From NCBI GenBank assembly GCA_031368215.1, contig JANLRD010000082.1, forward strand, positions 1 to 47,973: DNA of 47,973 nucleotides. Direction: 5' to 3'. Made by a program: the position numbers and the translations under genes. The notes under the pieces were generated by a model. That model was not told the origin of the DNA, did not search any database, and was given only the letters and a program-made list of their open reading frames with translations. This document shows positions 7,436 through 16,920 of this stretch, piece by piece. Origin of the DNA: JANLQX01 sp031368215. GTDB lineage: Bacteria > Actinomycetota > Acidimicrobiia > Acidimicrobiales > JANYDT01. The number at the start of each line of letters is the position of its first letter. The first letter of the stretch is position 1.

Positions 7436-7807
7436 ATGGCGACAGCGAACGAAACGCTCGACGACGCACGGCTCGATGAGACGTTCGCGGCCCTGGCGAA
7501 CTCGACGCGGCGGGCGATCCTCGCCCGACTGGCTGAGGGCGCGGCAAGCGTGAACGAACTCGCCGCACCCTTCGAACTGACACTCCCGGCGATCTCCAAG
7601 CACATCAAGGTGCTCGAGCATGCCGGCCTCATCACGCGTGCTCGGCGAGCCCAATTTCGTCCGTGCGCGATCGACGCCTCTTCACTCGCCCTTGTCGCCG
7701 GTTGGGCCGAGCAGTACCGGCACATCTGGGATGACCGATTCGACCGCATGGACGACTACGTGCTTGCGCTCCAGAACTCCAAACACAGAAAGCGTGATGA
7801 CCAATGA
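7436..7807 (+). CDS. ArsR-family winged-helix transcriptional regulator
   Basis: The 123-residue protein has the ArsR fold: LDETFAALANSTRRAILARLAEG, then ELAAPFELTLPAISKHIKVLEHAGLI as recognition helix-turn-helix and wing. No CxC metal-binding motif is present; the only cysteine is in RPCAID. It therefore belongs to the non-metal ArsR group typically paired with SRPBCC (AHSA1) proteins. AAGGAG lies 5 bases before the ATG. The next gene overlaps by 4 bases (ATGA), so both are made from one message, and the regulator probably represses its own promoter. Confidence 0.9.
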   Translation: MATANETLDDARLDETFAALANSTRRAILARLAEGAASVNELAAPFELTLPAISKHIKVLEHAGLITRARRAQFRPCAIDASSLALVAGWAEQYRHIWDDRFDRMDDYVLALQNSKHRKRDDQ

Positions 7808-8289
7808 CTGACACCAAAGACGTCCGGATCGAACGCACCTTCAACGCACCGATCGACCTCATCTGGGCGATGTGGACCGACGCCGAGCACTTCGCCAACT
7901 GGTATGGCCCCATGGGGGCCAAGATCCCGAAGGCCGAAATGGACGTCCGAGTCGGAGGCCGACGCCATATCGCCATGGCGATGGAGACCCCGCGAGGTCC
8001 AATGCAGATGTTCTTCGTCGGCGAGTACCTCGAAGTAGCCCCGAAGACCCGCCTCGTCTACACGGAGAGCATGGCCGACGCCGACGGCAGACCCATGACC
8101 GCCGAGCAGATGGGCATGCCCGCCGGCTCGCACATGGAGACCTCGATCGTGGTCGAGCTCGAAGACCTCGGCAACCGCACGAAGATGACCATGACCCACA
8201 TCGGCGTTCCCGCGGACTCTCCTGGTGGGCAGGGCTGGGCGATGGCGATCGACAAGTTGGAAGCACGGGTCGCTGCACATCGCAGCTAA
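7804..8289 (+). CDS. SRPBCC / AHSA1 family protein
   Basis: The 161-residue protein shows the START/SRPBCC signature: IERTFNAPIDLIWAMWTDAEHFANWYGP at the N-terminus, FFVGEYLEVAPKTRLVYTES in the middle, and GWAMAIDKLEARVAA as the terminal helix lining the hydrophobic cavity. It is translated with the ArsR regulator (4-base overlap). ArsR/SRPBCC pairs are common in Actinomycetota; the ligand and role are generally unknown, and binding of a small hydrophobic ligand is inferred from the fold. The 263 bases downstream (8290-8552) hold no recognisable gene. Confidence 0.9.
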   Translation: MTDTKDVRIERTFNAPIDLIWAMWTDAEHFANWYGPMGAKIPKAEMDVRVGGRRHIAMAMETPRGPMQMFFVGEYLEVAPKTRLVYTESMADADGRPMTAEQMGMPAGSHMETSIVVELEDLGNRTKMTMTHIGVPADSPGGQGWAMAIDKLEARVAAHRS

Positions 8290-8552
8290 CCGTGGCGGAC
8301 AACCGTCGCCTGTGCCGGAGAACGACACTCGAGGCTCATGACCCCGAGGGACTTTCCGGCGCTGCATCGCCACCCCGAGCGGCATTCGATCAGCGCTACG
8401 ACCTCAGCAGCATCGTCGACGCCTACCGCCGGGTCGACAGCGGTCACAAGCGCGGGAACATCGTCGTACGGCCGTACCGGCGCCGTTCACCGGTCGCGCC
8501 ACGACGTCGGTCCGGGATCGACGGAATCCCGGTTGCGTTCTACCGTTGGGCC

Positions 8553-9095
8553 ATGAGTTTTCGCGCCCTCGGCACCTACCTCGGACCGATGTCACTGACA
8601 TGCGTTCTGGTCCTCGGCGCCTGCTCCTCGTCGTCCGGAACCACTGCATTGAACACTGCTGCGTCGGATACTGCTGCGTCGGACAATGCGCGAGCGTCGA
8701 CCGGGAAGCTCGATCTCTCGGCGGTCGGGGGTATGTGCGAGGTGTTGACCACCGCCGAGGTGACCAAAGCGCTCGGGGTCAAGACCGCCACACCCGACGA
8801 GAGCGTCGGGGATTGCTACTGGGAGACGGACACTCCGCTGAAGAGCCTCAGCCTCAACAAGGATCCCGCGCCCGCGGGGTCCGATCTCGAGGCATGGAAT
8901 CAGGCCCACAGCAACGTCAGTTGGAACTCCTTCGATCTCGGGACCGCCGGGTTCGCCGGCAAGATCATCCCCTCGGTCGAGTGGATCCGCGACGGATGGC
9001 TGCTCACGCTGACCATCGGTTGGAGCACCAAGGGCGACCCGATCCCGTTGGCCCAGAAGCTGGCCCGCCTCGTGGACGCCAAGTTCGCATCCTGA
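8553..9095 (+). CDS. Secreted lipoprotein, DUF3558-like
   Basis: The 180-residue protein begins with a lipoprotein signal peptide ending in the lipobox L-G-A-C (Cys 24), then a Ser/Thr/Ala linker containing a TAASD repeat. The mature domain has MCEVLTTAEVTKALGVKTA and a CYWET stretch, giving two cysteines as in DUF3558-type proteins of mycobacteria. It should be anchored to the outer face of the membrane. ATG 8553 is selected because the signal peptide begins there. The biochemical role of this family is unknown. Confidence 0.75.
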   Translation: MSFRALGTYLGPMSLTCVLVLGACSSSSGTTALNTAASDTAASDNARASTGKLDLSAVGGMCEVLTTAEVTKALGVKTATPDESVGDCYWETDTPLKSLSLNKDPAPAGSDLEAWNQAHSNVSWNSFDLGTAGFAGKIIPSVEWIRDGWLLTLTIGWSTKGDPIPLAQKLARLVDAKFAS

Positions 9096-9205
9096 CGCTG
9101 ACGGGCACGGCGGCGACGTCGCCTGGTCGAGCCCGAAACCGGCGGGCGTGGTTCGCCCGTTCCCGATCGTGGTGAACAGCCCGTGGACGCGTGACCGGCG
9201 CGCCT

Positions 9206-9727
9206 TCACTGTCGTTGCACTGATCCCGCGGTGTTCATGCGGAACTCGATCGTGGTCTTGCCGACACGGCACGAGACGGTTGCGCCTACCGGCAGCCCGA
9301 CGAATGCGGGCATGTCGCACGTCGCTCCGGTTCCCGCCAGGGACTCCAAACGCCGTTTGCTGACGACGGGGAACGTTGGCCGGGCGTCGAGGCCGCCGGT
9401 CGGCGTGAGGGTGACGAGCCATCCGACAAGGCTCTTGTCGAATGCCACCAGGCACTGCAGGGTGAGGCCGACCCTGGGCTTCTCCACGGGTGGGCAGCTC
9501 GGCTTGCCGAGCTTGGCAGCGAGCGCAGTGGCAACGGGCGTGGCGCTCGCTCTGACTGCAGCGCTCACCTGCGCGGCGCCCGACTTGCCGGTGAACGGGG
9601 CCGCCGTCGTCGTCGACGGTTTCGCTGACTTCGACGACGCGGCCAACGCCGGGAACACATTGACCGACATGCCCGCAACCACGAGAAGGGCCGTCGCGGC
9701 TGCAGCATGAGTCGGGGAACGGCGCAC
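9206..9727 (-). CDS. Exported DUF4333-like protein
   Basis: From GTG 9727 the product is 173 residues. It opens with a signal peptide (VRRSPTHAAAATALLVVAGM, cleavage near ALAA-SS) and an Ala/Ser/Lys/Thr linker. Two repeats follow that resemble DUF4333, each with a C-P...G...C pattern: CPPVEKPRVGLTLQCLV, and CDMPAFVGLPVGATVSCRVG. These suggest disulfide-bonded extracytoplasmic domains. ATG 9799 is an alternative start, but it lies beside the hisF start and would give an odd Arg/Pro-rich extension. The gene is divergent from hisF. Confidence 0.65.
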   Translation of the reverse strand: MRRSPTHAAAATALLVVAGMSVNVFPALAASSKSAKPSTTTAAPFTGKSGAAQVSAAVRASATPVATALAAKLGKPSCPPVEKPRVGLTLQCLVAFDKSLVGWLVTLTPTGGLDARPTFPVVSKRRLESLAGTGATCDMPAFVGLPVGATVSCRVGKTTIEFRMNTAGSVQRQ

Positions 9728-9810
9728 GCCACCAGCTTGCCCGCGATGCGCGGGTGACCTCGCCGTCGAACCTGGCCGCGGTCGGTGGAACGGGCGCATA
9801 CGGTGGAGGG

Positions 9811-10584
9811 GTGCGAAGCGTCCGTGTCATCCCGTGCCTCGATGTCGATCGCGGCCGAGTGGTCAAGGGCGTGAACTTTGTCGGTCTACGCGACGCCGGT
9901 GACCCGGTCGAACTCGCGGCCCGCTACGACGCCGAAGGCGCCGATGAGCTCGTGTTCCTCGACATCACCGCGTCCTCGGACAACCGGGAGACGGTCTACG
10001 ACGTCGTCGCCCGCACCGCGGAGACGGTGTTCATCCCGCTGACCGTCGGTGGTGGCGTTCGTACGGTCGATGACGCCCGACGCCTGCTGCGTTCCGGTGC
10101 CGACAAGGTGTCGTCGAACTCCGCCGCAGTGGCCCGTCCGCAGCTGATCGACGAGATCGCCACGGAGTTCGGCACCCAGTGCGCGGTTGTCGCCATCGAC
10201 GCGCGTGCGTGGTCCGACGGCCGCCCCGGGTGGGAGGTGTTCGTGCACGGCGGGCGTACCCCGACCGGTATCGACGCCGTCGCCTGGGCCGACGAAGTGG
10301 CCCGCCGCGGTGCCGGCGAGATCCTGCTCACCTCGATGGACCGCGACGGCACCCGCGACGGATTCGATCTGCCGCTCACCCGTGCGATCGTCGACGCCGT
10401 CGACATCCCGGTGATCGCCAGCGGAGGAGTCGGCTCGCTCGATCACCTCGTCGACGGGGCCTTGATAGCGAGGGCCGATGCCGTGCTTGCCGCGTCGATC
10501 TTCCACTTCGGTGAGCACACCATCGGCGAAGCGAAGGCGGTGCTTGCCGCCGCGGGCGTCATCGTTCGTCCGCTGCAGCACTGA
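9811..10584 (+). CDS. hisF: Imidazole glycerol phosphate synthase subunit HisF
   Basis: HisF is the cyclase subunit of the HisF-HisH complex. It converts PRFAR and ammonia to imidazole glycerol phosphate and AICAR in histidine biosynthesis. The 257-residue TIM barrel begins VRVIPCLDVDRGRVVKGVNF, with the catalytic Asp in CLDVD. FIPLTVGGGVRTVDD, SSNSAAV, LTSMDRDGTRDGFD (second catalytic Asp) and VIASGGVGSLDH follow in order. GTG 9811 is preceded by GGAGG-type sequence. HisH and HisA are not in the window. The 3' end overlaps the convergent helicase gene by 26 bases. Confidence 0.97.
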   Translation: MRSVRVIPCLDVDRGRVVKGVNFVGLRDAGDPVELAARYDAEGADELVFLDITASSDNRETVYDVVARTAETVFIPLTVGGGVRTVDDARRLLRSGADKVSSNSAAVARPQLIDEIATEFGTQCAVVAIDARAWSDGRPGWEVFVHGGRTPTGIDAVAWADEVARRGAGEILLTSMDRDGTRDGFDLPLTRAIVDAVDIPVIASGGVGSLDHLVDGALIARADAVLAASIFHFGEHTIGEAKAVLAAAGVIVRPLQH

Positions 10585-12697
10585 ACGGCTCCGCCGAATC
10601 GCCTGCCGGCAACGACAGCGAAGCGAGGTCGATGCCGAGCAGTGGGACCGATGCGGACGTGATGATCGCGAGCTCCTGCACCGCACGGGTCAATGCCACG
10701 TAGAGCACTCTTGCGCCGCGGTCCTCGGCGATGATGAGTGAAGGCTCCACGACGATGACGTCGTCGAACTCGAGTCCCTTCGACGCCCGGGCGCTGATGA
10801 GCGACACGCCACCGGCCAGCACCGCTTCGGCAATACGTCCGTCAGTGAACGCAGCGCCCCTCGCCGTGAGGGCCGCCGCGAGATTGTCGAGGAGCACCTC
10901 GGGGCACAACACCGCGAGCGAGGCGCGAGTGGACTGTCCGGCGAGTGACGCGGCCCGCTGAACCGAAGCATCGATCGTTGGTGCCGCGACGATCGCCGGA
11001 ACCCGGCCCTGCTCACGGACTGACTTGACCGGGCGCACGTTCGGCGCGGCGACGGGCAACAGGCGATTGGCGACGTCGAGGATAGGTGCCGGAACGCGGT
11101 AGCCCATGGTGAGCTCGGCGACGCGTCCGCGTGGAGGTCGACCATCGGTCAGACGGAGCTCCGCGAGTGCATCGTCCCAGCGTTCCTGACCGCCGACGGC
11201 CGTCGACTGGGCGAGGTCGCCGAGGACGGTGAGCGATCGGGCGGGGGAGCGGCGGGCGATCAACCGGAACTCCATCGCCGAGAGGTCCTGTGCTTCGTCG
11301 ACGACGATGTGCGCGAATGTGCGGCTCACTCCCGAGATCAGCGCTTCGGCCTCATCGAGCAGCGCCAACTCCGGCCGGCTCCACCGCTGCTCGGCAACCG
11401 CGGCCGGAATGCTCCGCCGCAACATCGTCTGCTCTGGGGGGGACAACACGCCTGTTGCGGCGTTCGCGAGGGCGGCGCGACCTGTAAGAAGCGAACGGAC
11501 GACGCTATGCGCGCTGAGGTTTGGCCACAGGCGGTCGATCCAGGCCTTGAATGGCTTTCCGGTGCGAAGGTCGTCGGTGAAGCCGACGTTGCGAGCCGGA
11601 TCGGCATGGGTACGAGCGCTGAATGATCGCCAAGCCGCCGCCACGAGCTGATCGCGCAGAACATCGCGGCCGACGTTGGTCGGCAGGCGTCGCCCCCGGA
11701 CGTCGTCGAGCTGGATCTGCACCTCCTCGGCCGTCAGACGGGCGATTCCGAAGATTGTGGGCGCTTCGAGCGGCACAACGTCGCGTCCGATGCGAGACGA
11801 GACAGCGGCGCCGATCACGAGTGCCATCCTGCCGTCGCCCTTGAGCGACGCAATCTCGGGAGGATCGACGTGACCCAGACGGTATCGGCGCAGGAGCAGC
11901 TCGACGGTGGTCTGCACGACGCTGCTCTCCCCGAGCGACGGAAGCACCTCGGAGATGTAGGCGAGGAACAGCGGGTTTGGCCCGACCACCAGCAGGGGAG
12001 CGCGTCGGAACAGCTCGCGGTGCTCGTAGAGGAGGAACGCGGCGCGGTGCAGGCCGACGGCCGTTTTCCCCGTGCCCGGCCCACCCTGGACGACAATCAG
12101 ATCACCCAGGGGAGCACGGATGATCTCGTCCTGCTCGGCCTGGATCGTGGCGACGATGTCGCGCATCGCGCCCGAGCGCGCCCGGTCGAGCTCGGCCAGG
12201 AGCGGGTCAGGGACCCCACCGCCCTCGGCATGCGCGTCCGGATCGTCGAAGTGCTCGTCGAAGAACCCGGCGAGAACGTCTGCGTCGGAGGCGAAGCGCC
12301 GACGAAGTGTGAGGCCGAGCGGATCCGCCCACGTGGCCCGGTAGAACGGCGCACTGACTGCAGCGCGCCAGTCGACGACGACGGGGTTCCGCTCGAGGTC
12401 CTCCACGTGGCGCCGGCCGACGTAGTACCGCGCCCCGTCCTCGTCGTCGATGCGACCGAACGAGAGAGCGCCGGCACCACGCCGCAACGACACCAGGCGT
12501 TGCTCCAGCACGGAGTGGATGGCCTTGGCGTCGAAGGCCGTATCGAGGTGGGCGTCGTGCTTCGCCTGGCGCAGGGTCGCCTCGGCCCGTTCGCGCATGG
12601 CCACGAGACACGCCTCGGCGTGGGCGAGCTGCGCCCGTTCGGCGAGGAGTTCGGTTGGCAGCTCCTCGGCGGCGTCGTGCATAGGGGCAGACGACAC
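10559..12697 (-). CDS. helD: HelD-like UvrD/Rep-type helicase (RNA polymerase recycling factor)
   Basis: The 712-residue protein has an N-terminal coiled region (LLAERAQLAHAEACLVAMRE), a HelD-type LSFGRIDDEDGARYYVGR segment and VVVDWRAAVSAPFYRAT. Walker A is GGPGTGKTAVGLHRAAFLLY near residue 205, motif II is VVDEAQDLSAMEF, and the C-terminal motifs include YVALTRAVQEL. HelD of Firmicutes and Actinomycetota releases stalled RNA polymerase from nucleic acid using ATP; the exact class here is inferred. The start is taken as GTG 12697, and ATG 12682 is also possible. The stop lies inside the end of hisF (convergent, 26-base overlap). Confidence 0.88.
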   Translation of the reverse strand: MSSAPMHDAAEELPTELLAERAQLAHAEACLVAMRERAEATLRQAKHDAHLDTAFDAKAIHSVLEQRLVSLRRGAGALSFGRIDDEDGARYYVGRRHVEDLERNPVVVDWRAAVSAPFYRATWADPLGLTLRRRFASDADVLAGFFDEHFDDPDAHAEGGGVPDPLLAELDRARSGAMRDIVATIQAEQDEIIRAPLGDLIVVQGGPGTGKTAVGLHRAAFLLYEHRELFRRAPLLVVGPNPLFLAYISEVLPSLGESSVVQTTVELLLRRYRLGHVDPPEIASLKGDGRMALVIGAAVSSRIGRDVVPLEAPTIFGIARLTAEEVQIQLDDVRGRRLPTNVGRDVLRDQLVAAAWRSFSARTHADPARNVGFTDDLRTGKPFKAWIDRLWPNLSAHSVVRSLLTGRAALANAATGVLSPPEQTMLRRSIPAAVAEQRWSRPELALLDEAEALISGVSRTFAHIVVDEAQDLSAMEFRLIARRSPARSLTVLGDLAQSTAVGGQERWDDALAELRLTDGRPPRGRVAELTMGYRVPAPILDVANRLLPVAAPNVRPVKSVREQGRVPAIVAAPTIDASVQRAASLAGQSTRASLAVLCPEVLLDNLAAALTARGAAFTDGRIAEAVLAGGVSLISARASKGLEFDDVIVVEPSLIIAEDRGARVLYVALTRAVQELAIITSASVPLLGIDLASLSLPAGDSAEPFSAAADER

Positions 12698-12754
12698 TAT
12701 CCGGTGTCGCCGCCGGAGGGAGGGGTCATTCGTTGCTCGGATACGGTGTCGGGC

Positions 12755-14203
12755 GTGACGTTGACGACCGAAGGGCGGGTGTTCGAGGCCGTGCAGCTGG
12801 AGCGTGTGTTCGCCGACTCGAAGGGCTTCGTCGACGCCCTTCCTCGGTTCGACGACGCCGTGATCGAAGAGTGGTTCGACAGCCTCACCCGGCCGCTGGA
12901 TCGCGATACGCTGCTTCGCTTCGTCGACGAAAACTTTGCGCTCCCTGCGCCGTCGTCACCCCGTCAGCCGTCGCGCGTTTCCGTGGAGGAGTACCTGCAC
13001 GACCAATGGCCGATGCTCCTACGTACGCATACGACCGTGCCGCCAGGAAGTTCACTTCTTGCGCTTCCACACCCGTACGTGGTCCCCGGTGGGCGATTCG
13101 ATGAGCTCTTCTACTGGGACACCTTCTTCACCGGTCTTGGACTTCTTCGCCACGGCCATGTCGAACTGTTCACCGGGATGGTCGACAACCTCGTCTTCCT
13201 GCAGGAGTCGATCGGCCACATCCCCAACGGCAGCCGCACGTACTTGGCGTCGCGGAGCCAGCCACCGCTGCTCACGTCGATGGTGCGGGCGTTGATGGGT
13301 GCGGGTGTCAACGGTCATCGTTACCTTCCCGCCCTGCTGCGCGAGCATGCGTTCTGGACGATCGGCGACCGAGTCGTCCCACTCGGCGGATCAACAGCGG
13401 CGCGCTACTTCGATACGCTCGACACCCCGCGACCTGAATCGTTCGCCGAAGATGTGCACTTGGCCGACGGGGCGCGTCGCGGCGAAATCCTCCGCAACCT
13501 GCGCGCCGGAGCAGAGTCCGGTTGGGACTTCTCGTCACGATGGTGCGGCGACCCGATGGACCTCGCCACCATCGAGACGACGCACGTGATCCCGGTCGAA
13601 CTCAACGTGCTGCTCGTCGAACTGGAGGCGTTGATCGCCGAACTCCTCCTTGCCGCGGGCGAGGAGATTCGGGCTGAGGGTTTCCGTGTTCGGGGAGCGG
13701 AGCGCGCCGCGCTGGTCCGTGAGCATTTCTGGGACAGCGAGCTGGCGTGGTTCGTGGACCTCGACGTGCGCACAGCCGCGCGCCGACCGGCGATGACGCT
13801 CGCCGGAGTTCTCCCTCTCGTGACACGGATCGCCAGTCCCGAGCAGGCGACCGCGGCGGTACGGACGCTTCGCGATCGGTTTCTCGCTCCCGGAGGGCTG
13901 CGCACGACCCTCGTCAATTCGGGCCAGCAGTGGGATGCCCCAAACGGCTGGGCTCCGCTGCAGTGGTGGGCGGTGGAAGGTCTGCGGGCATACGGTTTCG
14001 AAGCCGATGCGGCCGAGGTCGCCGATCGGTGGATCGATACCTGCCGTCGACGGTTCCTCATCGACGGAGCATTGCTGGAGAAGTACGACGTGGAAGAGAC
14101 CGGCCGTGAACCAACGGGTGGCGAATACGAGGTGCAGGCCGGCTTCGGATGGACCAACGGCGTGCTCATCGATCTGCTGGCCCGGGGCTACGGGCGGCCC
14201 TGA
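12755..14203 (+). CDS. treA: Trehalase (glycoside hydrolase family 37)
   Basis: It hydrolyses trehalose to two glucose. The 482-residue protein has trehalase signature 1, PGGRFDELFYWDTFF (residues 111-125), and signature 2, QQWDAPNGWAPLQWW. It also has the catalytic-domain motifs ESGWDFSSRWCGDP and EKYDVEE, followed by GGEYEVQAGFGWTNGV. No signal peptide is visible, so it is probably cytoplasmic. GTG 12755 is chosen (GTG 12746 is also in frame); the frame is open far upstream on the strand opposite helD, but that is a GC artefact. It is divergent from helD. Confidence 0.93.
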   Translation: MTLTTEGRVFEAVQLERVFADSKGFVDALPRFDDAVIEEWFDSLTRPLDRDTLLRFVDENFALPAPSSPRQPSRVSVEEYLHDQWPMLLRTHTTVPPGSSLLALPHPYVVPGGRFDELFYWDTFFTGLGLLRHGHVELFTGMVDNLVFLQESIGHIPNGSRTYLASRSQPPLLTSMVRALMGAGVNGHRYLPALLREHAFWTIGDRVVPLGGSTAARYFDTLDTPRPESFAEDVHLADGARRGEILRNLRAGAESGWDFSSRWCGDPMDLATIETTHVIPVELNVLLVELEALIAELLLAAGEEIRAEGFRVRGAERAALVREHFWDSELAWFVDLDVRTAARRPAMTLAGVLPLVTRIASPEQATAAVRTLRDRFLAPGGLRTTLVNSGQQWDAPNGWAPLQWWAVEGLRAYGFEADAAEVADRWIDTCRRRFLIDGALLEKYDVEETGREPTGGEYEVQAGFGWTNGVLIDLLARGYGRP

Positions 14204-14249
14204 GCGCTCGACCGCGTTGCTATGCGCCTTCGGAAGTAGCGTGGAGTAC

Positions 14250-14576
14250 GTGGCAAGTGCAGAAACAAAACTGGCGATCACGATGCTGTCCGATCGGGTC
14301 CTCGTCCAGATCCCGGCCTCCGATAGCGAGCGGATCTCCAAGGGGGGTCTGCTCATTCCCTCCACCGCGCAGCTCTCCCGACGCCTGGCGTGGGCCGAGG
14401 TGGTGGCCGTCGGGCCGAGCGTCCGGCTCATCCAGCCCGGCGACCGCGTGCTGTTCAACCCCGAGGACCGCTACGAGGTCGAGGTGAGCGGCGAGGACTA
14501 TCTTCTGCTGCGCGAGCGCGACATTCACGGCGTCGCCGCCGACCGCATCGACGGCACCACCGGTCTCTACCTCTGA
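14250..14576 (+). CDS. GroES/Cpn10-like co-chaperonin
   Basis: The protein has about 108 residues in a Cpn10 fold: LAITMLSDRVLVQIPASDSE, the mobile-loop region SKGGLLIPSTAQ, then AEVVAVGPSVRLIQPGDRVLF and a terminal RIDGTTGLYL. It diverges from standard GroES by having SRRLAWAEV after the loop, like a second actinobacterial GroES-like family; no groEL lies beside it. It could cap GroEL or have a separate role. The start is uncertain: GTG 14250 is used, with GTG 14241 as an alternative and ATG 14283 as a shorter one. Confidence 0.75.
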   Translation: MASAETKLAITMLSDRVLVQIPASDSERISKGGLLIPSTAQLSRRLAWAEVVAVGPSVRLIQPGDRVLFNPEDRYEVEVSGEDYLLLRERDIHGVAADRIDGTTGLYL

Positions 14577-14682
14577 CGTTCGCACGGAACGAGGCTGTGC
14601 AAAACCGGCCTTTGGGAACGAAGTGCCCGTTGGTACGGTTGCACCAGATGCCGCTTCGGCCAAGATCGACGAGGAGCACTCC

Positions 14683-14895
14683 ATGACCGCAACATCCACC
14701 CTCACCTACACCGTCTCGGGGATGACGTGCGGGCACTGCGTCGCCGCGGTGAATTCCGAGGTGCGTGCCGTTCCCGGGGTCACCGACGTGGCGGTCGATC
14801 TCGATACCAAAGCCGTGGTCGTCAGCGGCACATCGCTCGATGACGCGGCGATTCGCGCGGCTATCGACGAGGCGGGCTTCGAGGCGTCGGCCTGA
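14683..14895 (+). CDS. Heavy-metal-associated (HMA) domain protein, CopZ-like
   Basis: This is a 70-residue single HMA domain: TYTVSGMTCGHCVAAVNSEV carries the metal-binding M-T-C-x-x-C loop, and GVTDVAVDLDTKAVVVSG forms the central strands. It is probably a soluble copper chaperone that passes Cu(I) to a P-type ATPase, though no ATPase gene is in the window. GAGGAG lies 7 bases before ATG 14683, which decides the start over the upstream in-frame codon at 14623. Confidence 0.9.
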   Translation: MTATSTLTYTVSGMTCGHCVAAVNSEVRAVPGVTDVAVDLDTKAVVVSGTSLDDAAIRAAIDEAGFEASA

Positions 14896-15053
14896 CGCCC
14901 CGTGGACGATCGCTGACGGCGTCGACGGTTCGGTCGACCTCCAGCCGGGCTCTTTGCCAACTGTGTGATCGCGGTTACAGACGCCGTTCCGGTCATGCGT
15001 CATCGTGAGGTGGTCGGTGCGTGGGCACCGCGCTTTTCGAGGAGGAAATGATC

Positions 15054-15440
15054 ATGCTCAGCCACGTGAACGATCTCGACGCCATCCGCGCCCTGATCCA
15101 GTTGTACATCGACGGATCCAACGGCGACGGCGACAAGATGCGGCAGGCGTTTCATCCGAATGCGTGGATGTTCGGCCACATCGGAGCCATGGACACGTAT
15201 GAACCGATCACCGAATTCACCGCGATGGTCGAAGCCCAGCCGGGCTTTGCCGGCCCGAACTACAAGGCAGTTGTGCGAACCATCGATGTCGTCGCCGATG
15301 CGGGCGTCGCGGTGCTCGTCGAGACCGACTATCTCGGCTGTGACTTCGTCGACTACTTCACCGTGGCCCGGATTAACGGGCGCTGGTGGATCACCAACAA
15401 GACCTACGCCCACACCGGCGGGGAGCTGCCGGCGGAATAA
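15054..15440 (+). CDS. NTF2-like / putative lumazine-binding family protein
   Basis: The 128-residue protein has an NTF2-like alpha+beta cone. LDAIRALIQLYIDGSNGDGDKM forms the N-terminal helices, FHPNAWMFGHIG follows, and DYFTVARINGRWWITNKTYAHT closes the sheet. This fits the putative lumazine-binding/SnoaL-like group of small-molecule binding or isomerase proteins. ATG 15054 is preferred to 15048 because the GGAGG sequence then sits at a proper 8-base distance. No partner genes identify a substrate. Confidence 0.8.
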   Translation: MLSHVNDLDAIRALIQLYIDGSNGDGDKMRQAFHPNAWMFGHIGAMDTYEPITEFTAMVEAQPGFAGPNYKAVVRTIDVVADAGVAVLVETDYLGCDFVDYFTVARINGRWWITNKTYAHTGGELPAE

Positions 15441-15537
15441 TCCGGACGGTCGAGTCGCGGCCGGCGTGGTTCGCCGGTCCACCGAGTTGCCGGTCCACCG
15501 AGTTGGTGGCGGGGTGCTGCTACCGTCGAAGGATTAG

Positions 15538-15553
15538 CCTACCGACCGGTAGG
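15538..15553. promoter_or_regulatory. TetR-type palindrome upstream of the desaturase
   Basis: CCTACCG and CGGTAGG form a perfect palindrome with a 2-base centre, 28 bases before the desaturase ATG, and another GTAGG follows directly. Palindromes of this ACCGACCGGT type are typical operators of TetR-family repressors of fatty-acid genes. No TetR gene is in the window, so the regulator must be encoded elsewhere. Function is inferred from position and symmetry. Confidence 0.5.
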
Positions 15554-15581
15554 TAGGGACCATTTCCCCTGGAGATCCACC

Positions 15582-16613
<1,032 letters not shown>

Positions 16614-16693
16614 GGCAGCACGCTTCGTTGGAACGGCCGAAATTTCGCGTCGGCCGCCGGTTCGCCAAACGACGTCGCCGAAGTCCCGTGGTC

Positions 16694-16899
16694 GCCGCAC
16701 ATCCGCCCGTCGTGGCCGCACATCGCAAGAAATCGGCCAGTTCAAGGCGCGAAGGGCTCGATGTGCGGCAAGAAGGGCTCGATGTGCGGCAAGAAGGGGT
16801 CGATGTGCGGCGGTAGAAGGGGTCGAGGTGCGGCAAGGGGCCTTCTATCTGCGGCGGGGAGGCGTCGATGTGCGTCAAGGGGGCCTCGATGTGCGGCAG
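16694..16899. repeat. 21-bp tandem array with two inverted units, between convergent genes
   Basis: The 308-bp gap 16614-16920 holds no gene but a structured repeat. Seven direct units of 21 bp occupy 16751-16899, with a 2-base insertion after the third. The first two are identical and share the core GATGTGCGGC. Upstream, two inverted cores GCCGCACATC lie at 16694-16703 and 16715-16724, again 21 bp apart. RNA from either strand could fold the inverted against the direct units. The length 21 is a multiple of three, but no frame looks like a protein on either strand. Confidence 0.75.
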
Positions 16900-16920
16900 A
16901 TGGTCGTCGCCGCAGATCCG

